Source: Promethearchaeota archaeon
Lineage (GTDB): Archaea; Asgardarchaeota; Lokiarchaeia; Sigyniarchaeales; SOKP01
Assembly: GCA_019058445.1 (NCBI GenBank)
Contig: JAHPZA010000004.1
Span: 416,184-480,183, forward strand
DNA: 64,000 bases
Direction of reading: 5' to 3'
This document shows positions 17,905 through 27,006 of this stretch, one piece after another. The notes beneath the pieces were generated by a model. The model ran no database searches. It had not been told where the DNA came from and was given only the letters and a program-made list of their open reading frames with translations. Position 1 is the first letter of the stretch. Every line of letters begins with the position of its first letter. A program made the position numbers and the translations under genes.

Positions 17905-18055
17905 GACCAATTTGAGTAGTTTGCTCAATATTTTTTCATTAATTTTTTATTATTTTTTTTTAGATAAGAAGTTAAATTCATAAATTTCAAAATTATATGA
18001 TTTTTAATAAGTCTAAATAAATTAATAAAAATATTTAAAATTCTTTTAAAGGAAG

Positions 18056-19048
18056 ATGCTTACTTCCAAATGGGAAAAAGTAGATTTTCAGCAATTTGTA
18101 AATGATTTTGGCACTAAAATTATATTAGAAAATGCTCCAACTTTATTGTATTCCAACAAGGAAAAGGAACATGAAGCTTATAATTCCTTAATCGCGTTTT
18201 TTTTAGTTGGTGCGGGATTGTGTTTGTACGTATCAATTTCATTATTCTTAATGGAAGTTTATTTTAATATCTTCACTTTTATTATCATTACCATTTTATT
18301 AACCACTTTTGATATAGTGTTACTATTCAATTATATTAGATCTAAAGTGCATATTAAGCCTATAGAGTGTTGGATTGAGGTTTACAAATATTTAGATTTT
18401 TATTGCCTTTCTTATTATCCCATCTTTTCGGGGAAAAGTCTTCCCAATAAAGCGAAAGACGTCATTTATAAGCTGTACCAAAACGAAGTCTTACATCATA
18501 AAATTAATATTACTCAGATTGAAGTTTATTTAGAAATTTCTCAAGCTGATGATAGCAATTATAAAAAATTAGGTTTCTTTTTCCAATACGGGAGGGGAAA
18601 AGATTTTAAAGATGATGAGATCGAACGCAATTCTTGGAAATATTTTTCAGCTGATACATCATTGAATGAAAATTACTTAGCTGTTGCAAATTGGGATCAC
18701 CAATATGAGTGGCGTTTAGATCTAGAACAGGATTTTGACAAAATTAATGTGTTTTCCCCGTGGGTAATTAAAAAATGGGATCAAACCAACTTAAAACCTC
18801 TCACAGAAGATTTTAAAAAGAAGATCAAATGGCACCTTCTAAATTTAAAATCTGAACCCAAATTAAAACCTTGGAATGGAAATATTGAGGAACAAACATA
18901 TCAAAACAAGAATGCTTATAAAGATTTAGAAATAATAGATGAAGCGATTGAAAAAATCATCGGACCAAATGTAGAATTAAACAAACTTGGAGACCTTGAA
19001 AAACAGCTTTTAAAGTTTAAAATATATTTTAGAGATTTGAAATTGTAG
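18056..19048 (+). CDS. Hypothetical protein with a membrane hairpin
   Basis: 330 residues. After a soluble N-terminus (about 1-42) there are two hydrophobic helices (about 44-65 and 68-92), then a long soluble domain rich in aromatic and charged residues (about 100-330). The ATG is directly preceded by AAAGGAAG, which is too close for an ideal Shine-Dalgarno site. No catalytic motif is recognisable. The downstream gene begins 48 nt after the stop in the same direction and also has two membrane helices, so the two may form one operon. I do not recognise a family. Confidence 0.6.
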   Translation: MLTSKWEKVDFQQFVNDFGTKIILENAPTLLYSNKEKEHEAYNSLIAFFLVGAGLCLYVSISLFLMEVYFNIFTFIIITILLTTFDIVLLFNYIRSKVHIKPIECWIEVYKYLDFYCLSYYPIFSGKSLPNKAKDVIYKLYQNEVLHHKINITQIEVYLEISQADDSNYKKLGFFFQYGRGKDFKDDEIERNSWKYFSADTSLNENYLAVANWDHQYEWRLDLEQDFDKINVFSPWVIKKWDQTNLKPLTEDFKKKIKWHLLNLKSEPKLKPWNGNIEEQTYQNKNAYKDLEIIDEAIEKIIGPNVELNKLGDLEKQLLKFKIYFRDLKL

Positions 19049-19095
19049 CCTTATTTTGGCTAGTTTATATAATATTTTTAAAAAAATTAGAAATA

Positions 19096-20529
19096 TTGAT
19101 AAAAGTAAAAGAACATAATTTGACTAATAATAACTTTTATTTTCCTAAAATACAAATTTTATGGAGTGAATTAATTTTGGAATCATCACAAACAGTATCA
19201 AAAATAGAAATTCCTGTAAATAAAATCTTTTATAGTAAAGATTCAAAGGTACTCTCTGTTGAAGTGCTCGGATTTACGTTTATAGGTCATTATAAAAAAT
19301 CTTCCACAATAGGGGAGATATTGGATGATATTTTTAACTCATTACGCCACATCCAAATAGAAAGGGGTAGTATTTTTATTATCGATGCTGCACATCTACA
19401 TATACCTGAAACAACGAAATTAAAGAATTTAAAAATAAAAGAGAAAATATTTATTGAAGAAAAGGAAAAAAAAGTAGAGGAGAAAGTAGAGAAAAAAAAA
19501 AGTAGGAAAAAAAGGTATACTAGTACTAAAGATATCGGCGAACCCATTGAAGAGGTCGCTGAAGAAGAAGAAATGGAAGAATCTTTTGATGATAGGGAAG
19601 CGAAACCTAAAGCAGATGAACTTGAACTACGAAAATCAATGGAGGAAGAATTATCTGGATTAAAACTAAGCAAACCCCAACCCGCAAAAAAAGAAAAAGA
19701 AGTATCACCCCCTCGAATCCCTAAAGCACCCCCAGCTGCAGGACCAGCTACTGGTGCTGCTCGAGATTCCTTAGTTTCCGACCTAAAGCGATCAGAAGAT
19801 CTTGAAACTGAAGCTGAAGAAGAACCCAAACCAACCAGATACGATATCAATATGGGGTTTCAATACTATTCAGTAATGATGGAAAATCAATCGTACTTCT
19901 TTTATGTTTACTTAAGTTTTAAAGAATTAATAATTCAAGATGAAGAGGGTAAGACAGTTTATAAAACTCGATTTTCTATAACCACGACTAAGGAAGAACC
20001 TCCCATATTAGATTTGAGAATTGAGGGAGAAGGTTTTGAAGTCCATCCTCTAAGCGGTAAAGTTGAAGTCAAAAAAGATTTCGTCAATCCTCCCGTAATG
20101 ATATTTTCAGTTCTTCCGATAAAATCAAAAAAGAAAAAAAAGAAAAAAGAAAGCGAGAAGAGATTCCTTAACGTATATGTTGATTTTGAAGGAAAAACGG
20201 TTAGTCATTCGATTTTATCAATAGTTGTTCAACCTAAACATTTTCATTTAGATGTTGGTCCCTTTCATTTCGACTTGACTAAAACCCAAGCCATGTTAAT
20301 ATCTTTTATCTCAATATTAATAACCATAGGATCGGTTGCGTATTCATTGTTAACCTTAGATATTTCAGGACCTACGACGGATGTAATAACTGGGTTCGTT
20401 CCAGGAATAGGATCTTTGATTTTCTTAGGCACGTTTCTCTATACCCTAATAAAAGAAGGAATATATCCCGTGCAACAACAATTAAATAGTCTCCTTAACT
20501 TCGATAAGGGTATTACTACGCTAAAGTAA
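19096..20529 (+). CDS. Hypothetical protein with charged linker and C-terminal membrane helices
   Basis: 477 residues, apparently starting at TTG. Residues 1-115 form a compact domain. Residues about 115-240 are a low-complexity Lys/Glu- then Pro/Ala-rich linker, probably disordered. A second beta-rich domain (about 245-390) follows, with a basic KKKKKK run near 350, and then two hydrophobic helices (about 397-420 and 430-455). It looks like a membrane-tethered cytoplasmic scaffold. The family is unknown. The ORF with Ser-rich composition on the opposite strand is only its mirror. It ends 7 nt before the convergent LysR gene. Confidence 0.55.
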   Translation: MIKVKEHNLTNNNFYFPKIQILWSELILESSQTVSKIEIPVNKIFYSKDSKVLSVEVLGFTFIGHYKKSSTIGEILDDIFNSLRHIQIERGSIFIIDAAHLHIPETTKLKNLKIKEKIFIEEKEKKVEEKVEKKKSRKKRYTSTKDIGEPIEEVAEEEEMEESFDDREAKPKADELELRKSMEEELSGLKLSKPQPAKKEKEVSPPRIPKAPPAAGPATGAARDSLVSDLKRSEDLETEAEEEPKPTRYDINMGFQYYSVMMENQSYFFYVYLSFKELIIQDEEGKTVYKTRFSITTTKEEPPILDLRIEGEGFEVHPLSGKVEVKKDFVNPPVMIFSVLPIKSKKKKKKKESEKRFLNVYVDFEGKTVSHSILSIVVQPKHFHLDVGPFHFDLTKTQAMLISFISILITIGSVAYSLLTLDISGPTTDVITGFVPGIGSLIFLGTFLYTLIKEGIYPVQQQLNSLLNFDKGITTLK

Positions 20530-20535
20530 GTAAGC

Positions 20536-21435
20536 TCATTTTTTTATTTTTTTTAAATATTCCCAAAATTTTTTTTTTAAACCAGTCAACTCTAATTCTT
20601 TTAATTTGATAAAAAAGATTTCTCTCTTTGCAATAATAGGATATTGTTCAATTTCTAAAATTCTAATAAGACCAGCATCTGCCGCTTTTTTTGCTATGTG
20701 TTCACTTAATATTGAGATATAGTTTGACCCGCTTACCGCTGAAATAATAGAATCATTATCATTTATTTCTAAACCAATATTTAGCTCATGGTATTTATTA
20801 AATTGTTCTTCAAAAATATCTCGAGTCCCTGAACCTTTTTCTCTAGCGATGAAGGGAAATTTCACAAGTTCATTAAAAATAATTTGATCAGTATTACGCT
20901 TTAGTAATGTATGTTGAGTTGAGCATATAAATTTTAATTGATCTTGCCCTATTTGAATCACTTCAAAATCATTTTTATTATAACTCATAAAGCTACCTAT
21001 TCCTGCAAAATCTGCCATTTCCCGTTTTAGTAATTCAATAGATTTATGAGAATTATTAATAGATATTTTAAAATTTACAGAAGAATATTTTTCTCGGAAT
21101 TGGGCTATACTCTTGGGAAGTATATGAGAACCGGGGAGTGTTGAAGCAGTAATAATTATATCTTCAATTTGCTTTTGTGTGAATTGTGAAAGTTCTTGTT
21201 TACATGAATCAAATAAAGCTATAATTTTCTCAGCATAGTTCAGAAAAATTTCACCCTCTGGAGTGAGATTAAATTTTCTGGTTGTTCTATCTATTAACGT
21301 AACTCCCAACTCTTCTTCTAATTGAGATATCTGGTGAGATAACGTACTTTGGGATATGGAAAGATCTTTTGCTAAACCAGAAAAACTCTGATATTTTGTC
21401 AGACTTATAAAATTTCTTAAAAATTCAATATTCAA
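20536..21435 (-). CDS. LysR-type transcriptional regulator
   Basis: 299 residues. The N-terminal winged helix-turn-helix reads SISQSTLSHQISQLEEELGV followed by a Gly-containing wing (TPEGE). The effector-binding type 2 periplasmic-like domain spans about 85-295. The start chosen is TTG at 21435 (MNIEFLRNF, the usual LysR opening), preceded at 7-8 nt by GAGTTGAT; an in-frame TTG at 21447 is less likely. It is divergent from the two NDP-forming acyl-CoA synthetase genes with a 164-bp intergenic region. By the usual rule for LysR proteins it probably controls those genes and itself in response to a related metabolite. Confidence 0.85.
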   Translation of the reverse strand: MNIEFLRNFISLTKYQSFSGLAKDLSISQSTLSHQISQLEEELGVTLIDRTTRKFNLTPEGEIFLNYAEKIIALFDSCKQELSQFTQKQIEDIIITASTLPGSHILPKSIAQFREKYSSVNFKISINNSHKSIELLKREMADFAGIGSFMSYNKNDFEVIQIGQDQLKFICSTQHTLLKRNTDQIIFNELVKFPFIAREKGSGTRDIFEEQFNKYHELNIGLEINDNDSIISAVSGSNYISILSEHIAKKAADAGLIRILEIEQYPIIAKREIFFIKLKELELTGLKKKFWEYLKKIKK

Positions 21436-21536
21436 ATTAAAAATCAACTCAAAAATAGTATATGTTTATTAGAAACAACATCTAATATTACTTCAATAGT
21501 TCTTATATGTTTATCAATTCTATAAGCTTTAAAGTT

Positions 21537-21554
21537 AGAAAGTATTTAAATTTA
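21537..21554 (+). promoter_or_regulatory. BRE/TATA element before the acyl-CoA synthetase genes
   Basis: AGAAAGTATTTAAATTTA resembles an archaeal BRE followed by a TATA box about 48-55 nt upstream of the ATG at 21600. A GGATT just before the start could serve as a weak ribosome site. The LysR binding site is expected in the same divergent gap. Confidence 0.4.
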
Positions 21555-21599
21555 TAATTAAAATATTATCATCTTTTTAGAAATTCAAGGATTAGAATT

Positions 21600-23078
21600 A
21601 TGTCATCTCATTTTTTACATGATTTATTAAATCCGAAAAGTATCGCCTTTTATGGAGCAAGCAATAGTTACCAAAAATTTGGTAGTATGTTGTTCATGAG
21701 AGTTATAAACTCTGGATTTGAGGGGAACATATATCCAATCCACTTAGAATTGGACAATGTACAAGGTCTTAAGGCTTATAAAGAAATCGCAGATGTTCCA
21801 GAAATACCGGATCTCGCTGTTCTAGTTATACCGTCGAAAATCATACTTAAAATTCTTAGGGAATGTGCTGAAAAAGGCGTAAAATATTTCGTGATTGTTT
21901 CGGGAGGATTCAGAGAAATGACAGGAAACTACAAGAACACATTAACTGAGGAAATTATCAAAATCGCAGATAAATACGGGATTCGAATCATTGGACCTAA
22001 TTGCTTAGGAATTTATAATGGTTGGCTTGATCCGGACGAGAATAAATCATTTAATATGATGCTAACCCATCAAATTGGCCTTGGGAAATTTTCCTTAGTA
22101 AGCCACAGTGGAACAGTATCATCCCAATTATTTCGAGATCCTGCGAATATGGATTTGAAATTAGGCAAAACTTTATCTATCGGAAATGAAGCCAATATTG
22201 ATCTTGTGGATTTTTTAGAATATTTTAAAGACGATGACGAGACCGAAGTAATTGGATTATATATTGAAGAAATAAAAAGATCAAAAAAATTTATAGAATT
22301 AGCTAAAGAAATTACACTTAAAAAACCAATTATAGCAATGTATGGTGGCGGAACCAGAGCAGGAAATAGGGCAATAAGTAGCCATACAGGTTCTATGGCA
22401 GGAAACGCTAAGTTGTTTGATGCTATGGTTAATGAAACGGGTATTATTCAAACACATTATGTAGAAGAATTTTTAGACATTGCATCGATTTTATCCAAAC
22501 CAAGTTTTGTGTACCCTAAAGGAAATCGACTTGGAATCTTAACTACTTTTGGAGGCCCAGGAGCTTTAGTAGCAAATAACGCAGAGAGGCTAGGATTAGC
22601 GGTTCCCGAATTATCAGAATCCCTCCAACAAAAGTTTAAGAAATTTTTACCTCCTACTGCGAACTGTATGAATCCTGTTGACGCAACATTTGACCCAAAT
22701 ATCTTAAATTTTTATGTTAAATATCCAAAAATGCTAATGAAATCAGGTGAAATTGACGCGATAATATTAATCGGGGTCGCTGGATTCTTTTATGATATCT
22801 TGAGACTCCAAGAACAAGAAGGTTCAAAAGATATGGTTTCCCAGGAAGCTTTCATTGAACAATTAAAAGATCTGGAGAAAGTTCTAATCACTCCCACCAT
22901 TAAATTTTCACAGAAATATTCAATCCCTGTTATATATATTAATACTCAAAACTTAGCGAGTACATGGTCAAGCAAAATACGAGAGCAAGGGGGTATTGTT
23001 TTCAAATTCTGGGATCGTCCGGTGAAAGCGCTGATAAAAATATGTAAATATGTCGAATACAGAAAGTTGCACTCATAG
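21600..23078 (+). CDS. NDP-forming acyl-CoA synthetase, alpha-type subunit (copy 1)
   Basis: 492 residues. Residues 1-130 are a CoA-binding Rossmann domain (LLNPKSIAFYGAS). The succinyl-CoA-ligase-like domains follow, with a phosphate loop VSHSGTVSSQ and the SSHTGSMAGN motif, whose His is the phosphorylated residue in ADP-forming acetyl-CoA synthetases. The ATP-grasp beta part is missing, so a separate beta subunit must be encoded elsewhere or the protein uses CoA without ATP. Such enzymes convert acyl-CoA to free acid plus ATP. It is paired with a close paralogue and opposite a LysR regulator. Confidence 0.8.
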   Translation: MSSHFLHDLLNPKSIAFYGASNSYQKFGSMLFMRVINSGFEGNIYPIHLELDNVQGLKAYKEIADVPEIPDLAVLVIPSKIILKILRECAEKGVKYFVIVSGGFREMTGNYKNTLTEEIIKIADKYGIRIIGPNCLGIYNGWLDPDENKSFNMMLTHQIGLGKFSLVSHSGTVSSQLFRDPANMDLKLGKTLSIGNEANIDLVDFLEYFKDDDETEVIGLYIEEIKRSKKFIELAKEITLKKPIIAMYGGGTRAGNRAISSHTGSMAGNAKLFDAMVNETGIIQTHYVEEFLDIASILSKPSFVYPKGNRLGILTTFGGPGALVANNAERLGLAVPELSESLQQKFKKFLPPTANCMNPVDATFDPNILNFYVKYPKMLMKSGEIDAIILIGVAGFFYDILRLQEQEGSKDMVSQEAFIEQLKDLEKVLITPTIKFSQKYSIPVIYINTQNLASTWSSKIREQGGIVFKFWDRPVKALIKICKYVEYRKLHS

Positions 23079-23226
23079 CTAATCCTAGATTTTTTAGGTA
23101 GTTTAGTAGCTCTCAAAAATGGATTTCTATGAGTTTATCAAATTTAATTAAGTTTTAAAGTTAAATCACTTTTTCCTATGTAGGATTAGGATATATATTT
23201 TTAATAGAAAAGTTTAAAAGTTAGAC

Positions 23227-24714
23227 ATGAGTGCACATTTTTTACATGATTTTTTACGTCCAAAAAGCATAGCTATTTATGGGGCAAATAATAGCTATGG
23301 TACTACAATGGGAACGATGCAGCTTATCAGAATTATCTCTTGCGGATATAAAGGCAAGATTTTTCCGATTCACCTAAGATTAGACAATGTGTTAGGTTTC
23401 AAGGCTTATAAATCGATTGCTGATGTTCCAGAGATTCCCGATCTCGTTATCATTGTATTACCCCCGAAAGTGGTCCCTCAAATATTTAGGGAATGTGGAG
23501 AAAAAGGAGTTAAAAAGATTGTGTTAATTTCCGGAGGATTTAGAGAAGTAAGCGGTGATCGCGCTAACACTCTTACTGAAGAAATAACAAAAATTGCAAA
23601 TCGCTATGGGATTAGGTTCACTGGGCCGAATTGTTTTGGATTTTATAATAGTTGGCTATATCCTGAGGATAATGGCATATTCAATATGATGGTATGGGGA
23701 GATGGATTGAAACGCGGGAAGTTTTCGGTAGCTTCACAAAGCGGAACTATGTCAAGTCATTGGGGAATGGACCCCGAATCTCTTGATGTTCGCGTTGGTA
23801 AATCAATTTCAGTCGGAAATGAAGCAAACATAGATCTTGTGAATTTCCTAGAATATTTCAAAGATGATGAAGAAACCGGCGTAATAGGATTATATATTGA
23901 AGAAATTAAAAGAGGACAAGAATTTATTCAATTAGCCAAAGAAATTTCCCGAACAAAACCGATAATTGCGATGTATGGGGGTGGTTCTGGAGCTGGAAAT
24001 CGCGCAATTAAAAGCCATACTGGTTCAATGGCAGGAAATATGAAGGTATTTGATGCAATGATTAAAGAGACGGGTATCATCAAAACGGATTATATCGAAG
24101 AGTTTTTAGATATTGCTTCGATTTTATCAAATCCAGATTTCTCCTATCCTAAAGGAAACCGTATGGGAATTATTACCAATTCAGGAGGACCGGGAGCGTT
24201 AATAGCCAACAACGCCGAAAGAAAAGGATTAACCGTTCCAGAATTATCGGACTCATTAAAATTAAAATTAGAAAAAATATTACCTCATACTGCCAGTTGG
24301 CTTAATCCGGTTGATGTAACCTTTGATATGAACATCTTTAACTTTTATACCTCAATTCCTAAAATGCTTATGAAGTCAGGCGAAATTGATGCTATAATAA
24401 TTTATGGCGCAATAGGTTTTCATGAGACAATGCCAGCATTGCAGCAAAATGAGAAAATAGCACCCTATATAGAACTCAGAGAAGATATGACTGAAAGAAT
24501 GGACGAGATGGACAAAATATTCATCGCACCAACAATGAAAGCCTCTCAAAAATTTGGAGTTCCCATTATTTACATAAATCCTCAAAATTACGCCTGCCAG
24601 TGGTCTAAAAAAATAAGAGAACAGGGGGGAATAGTATTTCAATACTGGGATCGTCCTGTTAATGCCTTGGCAAAGATAATTGAATATGTTGAATTTAGGA
24701 AAGATCATTCATAG
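23227..24714 (+). CDS. NDP-forming acyl-CoA synthetase, alpha-type subunit (copy 2)
   Basis: 495 residues, a tandem paralogue of the preceding gene with shared blocks such as FLRPKSIAIYGANNSYG, ASQSGTMSSH, KSHTGSMAGN and the GNEANIDLV segment. The catalytic His is retained. The CoA-binding and ligase domains are complete and the ATP-grasp domain is again absent. Where copy 1 has SHSGTVSSQ this one has SQSGTMSSH, so active-site details differ and the acyl preference may too. The 148-bp gap after copy 1 allows its own promoter (GAAAAGTTTAAAAGTT just before the ATG, rather close). Confidence 0.8.
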   Translation: MSAHFLHDFLRPKSIAIYGANNSYGTTMGTMQLIRIISCGYKGKIFPIHLRLDNVLGFKAYKSIADVPEIPDLVIIVLPPKVVPQIFRECGEKGVKKIVLISGGFREVSGDRANTLTEEITKIANRYGIRFTGPNCFGFYNSWLYPEDNGIFNMMVWGDGLKRGKFSVASQSGTMSSHWGMDPESLDVRVGKSISVGNEANIDLVNFLEYFKDDEETGVIGLYIEEIKRGQEFIQLAKEISRTKPIIAMYGGGSGAGNRAIKSHTGSMAGNMKVFDAMIKETGIIKTDYIEEFLDIASILSNPDFSYPKGNRMGIITNSGGPGALIANNAERKGLTVPELSDSLKLKLEKILPHTASWLNPVDVTFDMNIFNFYTSIPKMLMKSGEIDAIIIYGAIGFHETMPALQQNEKIAPYIELREDMTERMDEMDKIFIAPTMKASQKFGVPIIYINPQNYACQWSKKIREQGGIVFQYWDRPVNALAKIIEYVEFRKDHS

Positions 24715-24847
24715 AACTTAAAATTAAAATTATTCTTTTTAATTATAAATTTATGAAAAAATTCGATAAATTATTCTCAAAATATTAATATATTCTCTAA
24801 TCATATTCTACTTACTGAAATTATTCATTTTAGATTAGAGAAAAAAA

Positions 24848-25207
24848 ATGTCAGATAAAAAGAAAGTTTTCACAATTGCTATTGGTAGCGGTCAATATAC
24901 CAGGGAGAGACCTTACACACTTCTTAGATTTGCTTATACCGCTCTTTTAGAAGGGCATAAAATTAATATCTTTCTAGTAGAAGATGGTATTTGGGTGGGA
25001 AAGAAAGGACAAGATCCTGCCACTTATGATAATGTTGGAAAATGGCTAAAAGATGTTATTGAAGAAGGCGCGAGAGTGTTAGCATGTGGGGTTTGCATGA
25101 AAGCTCGCGGAATGTCTGAAGATGAGTTAATGGAAGGGATCAAAAAAACCACTATGAATGGATTTCTTGAAATGTGTGAGGAAGCTGATAATATAATGTT
25201 TACATAA
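24848..25207 (+). CDS. DsrE-family sulfur-transfer-like protein
   Basis: 119 residues, with the alpha/beta fold of DsrE/TusD-like proteins: an opening FTIAIGSGQYTRERPYT, HKINIFLVEDGIW, and ACGVCMKARG. The cysteines in the last motif are where DsrE-type proteins carry persulfide sulfur. Next in line, 19 nt downstream with an AGGAG site, is a TusA-like protein, its classical partner in sulfur relay. The pair then precedes a cysteine-rich reductase subunit. I infer sulfur delivery or sulfur metabolism. Direct function is not proven; DsrE-like proteins also occur without sulfur roles. Confidence 0.75.
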   Translation: MSDKKKVFTIAIGSGQYTRERPYTLLRFAYTALLEGHKINIFLVEDGIWVGKKGQDPATYDNVGKWLKDVIEEGARVLACGVCMKARGMSEDELMEGIKKTTMNGFLEMCEEADNIMFT

Positions 25208-25226
25208 CGAAGGAGATGAAAAAATC

Positions 25227-25454
25227 ATGGGAGAAACATTAAAATTAGATTGTTCTGGTCTTGTTTGCCCAATGCCCGTGGCTAAAACAAAAAGAATGCT
25301 GAATAATATGAAAAGTGGAGATAAATTAGAAGTATCAGGAGATTTTTATGAGGCGGGAGAAAATATAAAGAGATTCGCAGAAAACCATGGGGGAAAGATT
25401 TTAGTTTTCAAATCTGAAGGAGATAATTACTATTTGGAAATAGAAAAACTATAA
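25227..25454 (+). CDS. TusA/SirA-like sulfur carrier
   Basis: 75 residues with the family signature LDCSGLVCPMPVAKTKR: the second Cys in CPMP is the persulfide-carrying residue. The length is normal. A clear AGGAG site lies 10 nt before the ATG. It is co-transcribed with the DsrE-like gene. TusA passes sulfur to acceptors for tRNA thiolation, molybdopterin synthesis or sulfur oxidation and reduction. Here the target is unknown, but the next gene encodes a large iron-sulfur protein. Confidence 0.85.
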   Translation: MGETLKLDCSGLVCPMPVAKTKRMLNNMKSGDKLEVSGDFYEAGENIKRFAENHGGKILVFKSEGDNYYLEIEKL

Positions 25455-25490
25455 TTCATTTTTTTAATTTCGCTTTTTTTATTTTTTTTG
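25455..25490 (+). terminator. Oligo-T terminator after the DsrE-TusA operon
   Basis: Three T-runs of seven or eight residues follow the stop directly, separated by a few bases. This is a strong archaeal-type terminator and separates the sulfur pair from the reductase gene. Confidence 0.5.
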
Positions 25491-25596
25491 ATTTATCGAA
25501 ATCATCGATAAGTATGATCGATATATTTAATAATTGTAATTCATGTTTTCTATCATTAAAAAAATAGATTTGAAAAGAAAAAAGAGAAGAATTTAA

Positions 25597-26889
25597 ATGA
25601 CTGAAAGTGAAAAACCAAATTGGCGTCCTATGTGGAAGGAACTAGGCATTGACATGGAAAAGCATGATCAATTATTAAGTGTTCTTCCAGATGTTTTTAA
25701 GGAAATTTATATTGACGCACAAAAAAATCGACCAGAAGCTATTGGTTTTTGGGACTTTGTTGTAGGAGATATTCATGGAATACGAGTAAATGAACTAAAG
25801 AAGGCAAAAGACGAGGGTAAAAAAGTTGTAGGAACTTTCTGTTTATATGTACCCGATGAGATTATTTTTGCGTTAGGTGCAATTGGTGTTGGATTATGTG
25901 GAGGAACTAACTTCTCAAATTATGCAGCTGAAGATGTTCTGCCTGCTAACATTTGTGCTTTAATTAAATCAGCTATTGGTTTTGGAATAGGAAATATCTG
26001 TCCATATTATGCAATGACAGATATTCTCATAGGTGAAACTACATGTGATGGAAAAAAGAAAGCATGGGAAGTTTTGAGTGATTACAAACCGATATATGTA
26101 ATGGAAACACCTCAATGTAAATCTCGACCTCAAGCAAGAGAACATTTCATAACAGAACTTAAAGCACTAATAAAAAAATTAGAGGAAGTAACTGGAAACA
26201 AACTAACCGTCGAAAATTTAAAAGCTGCAATGGAAAAGATTTCCAAAAAACGAGCTCAAATGCGAAGGATATATGAAGCACGAAAAGCTAATCCACCGCC
26301 AATATCCGGTAAGGATGCTTTACTTATGTCTCAAGTTGCTTTTTATGATGATCCTGACAGAGAAATTGAAATGGTTGGCAAATTAGCTGATGAATTGGAA
26401 CAAAGAATTAAAGATGGAGTTGGAGTAGGCGATAAAAAAGCTAAACGAATTTTAATTAGTGGAACTCCAATGGCTATTCCGAACTGGAAAATGCATCATA
26501 TCATTGAAAAAAACGGAGCTATAGTCGTCGCAGAAGAAACATGTACCGGAACAAGATATTTTGATGCAGAATTTCCAGAAATTAAAGGAGATTCCATCAA
26601 TGACCTGTTGGAACTTATCGCTGACAGATATTTGAACATAAATTGCGCATGCTTTACCCCTAACGATACACGTTTATTAGACATTAAACAACTTGTAAAT
26701 GAATATAAAGTAGATGGAGTGGTACTATATACTCTTTCTTTCTGCCAAGCTTATGATATTGAAGCTGTAGCCTTTGAAAAGATACTTAAAAAAGAAGGTA
26801 TCCCCGTAATTTCAATTACAACAGATTATTCTTCAGAAGATGTGTCCCAATTAACCACGCGTATAGAAGCTTTTCTCGAAATGCTTTAA
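25597..26889 (+). CDS. BcrB/HgdB-like Fe-S reductase subunit (possible double-cubane protein)
   Basis: 430 residues of the benzoyl-CoA reductase/2-hydroxyglutaryl-CoA dehydratase D-component family. Conserved cysteines appear at FCLYVPDEI, GLCGGTNFS, ANICALIKS, GNICPYYAM, GETTCDGKKK and ETPQCKSRP, followed by a second alpha/beta domain with NCACFTPNDTR and YTLSFCQAYDIEA. No partner subunit and no ATP-dependent activator lie next to it. Single-subunit relatives include the double-cubane-cluster reductases, which have about this length and more cysteines than HgdB. That is my preferred reading, with a dehydratase subunit as alternative. The upstream DsrE/TusA-like pair might serve it, but this is inference. 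Confidence 0.7.
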   Translation: MTESEKPNWRPMWKELGIDMEKHDQLLSVLPDVFKEIYIDAQKNRPEAIGFWDFVVGDIHGIRVNELKKAKDEGKKVVGTFCLYVPDEIIFALGAIGVGLCGGTNFSNYAAEDVLPANICALIKSAIGFGIGNICPYYAMTDILIGETTCDGKKKAWEVLSDYKPIYVMETPQCKSRPQAREHFITELKALIKKLEEVTGNKLTVENLKAAMEKISKKRAQMRRIYEARKANPPPISGKDALLMSQVAFYDDPDREIEMVGKLADELEQRIKDGVGVGDKKAKRILISGTPMAIPNWKMHHIIEKNGAIVVAEETCTGTRYFDAEFPEIKGDSINDLLELIADRYLNINCACFTPNDTRLLDIKQLVNEYKVDGVVLYTLSFCQAYDIEAVAFEKILKKEGIPVISITTDYSSEDVSQLTTRIEAFLEML

Positions 26890-27006
26890 ATAATCGTATT
26901 TTGAGAAAATAATCTAGTTTTCATAATTATTTTTTGAGTTTCTTATTTTTTTATTCCCATCTCTTCAATAAAATTATTTATATAAAGAGGGAGTATATTA
27001 AAGTGT

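Noticed and set aside
17651-17983. Second long frame overlapping the small zinc-ribbon gene
   Set aside because: It lacks the cysteine knuckles and starts inside the other gene; a by-product of AT-rich sequence.
19290-19850. 186-residue Ser/Phe-rich open frame on the minus strand
   Set aside because: It lies inside the 477-residue gene and mirrors its Lys/Glu-rich linker; composition is unnatural.
25597-26889. Classical benzoyl-CoA reductase operon
   Set aside because: Only one subunit is present and no activator or ring-cleavage genes adjoin it.
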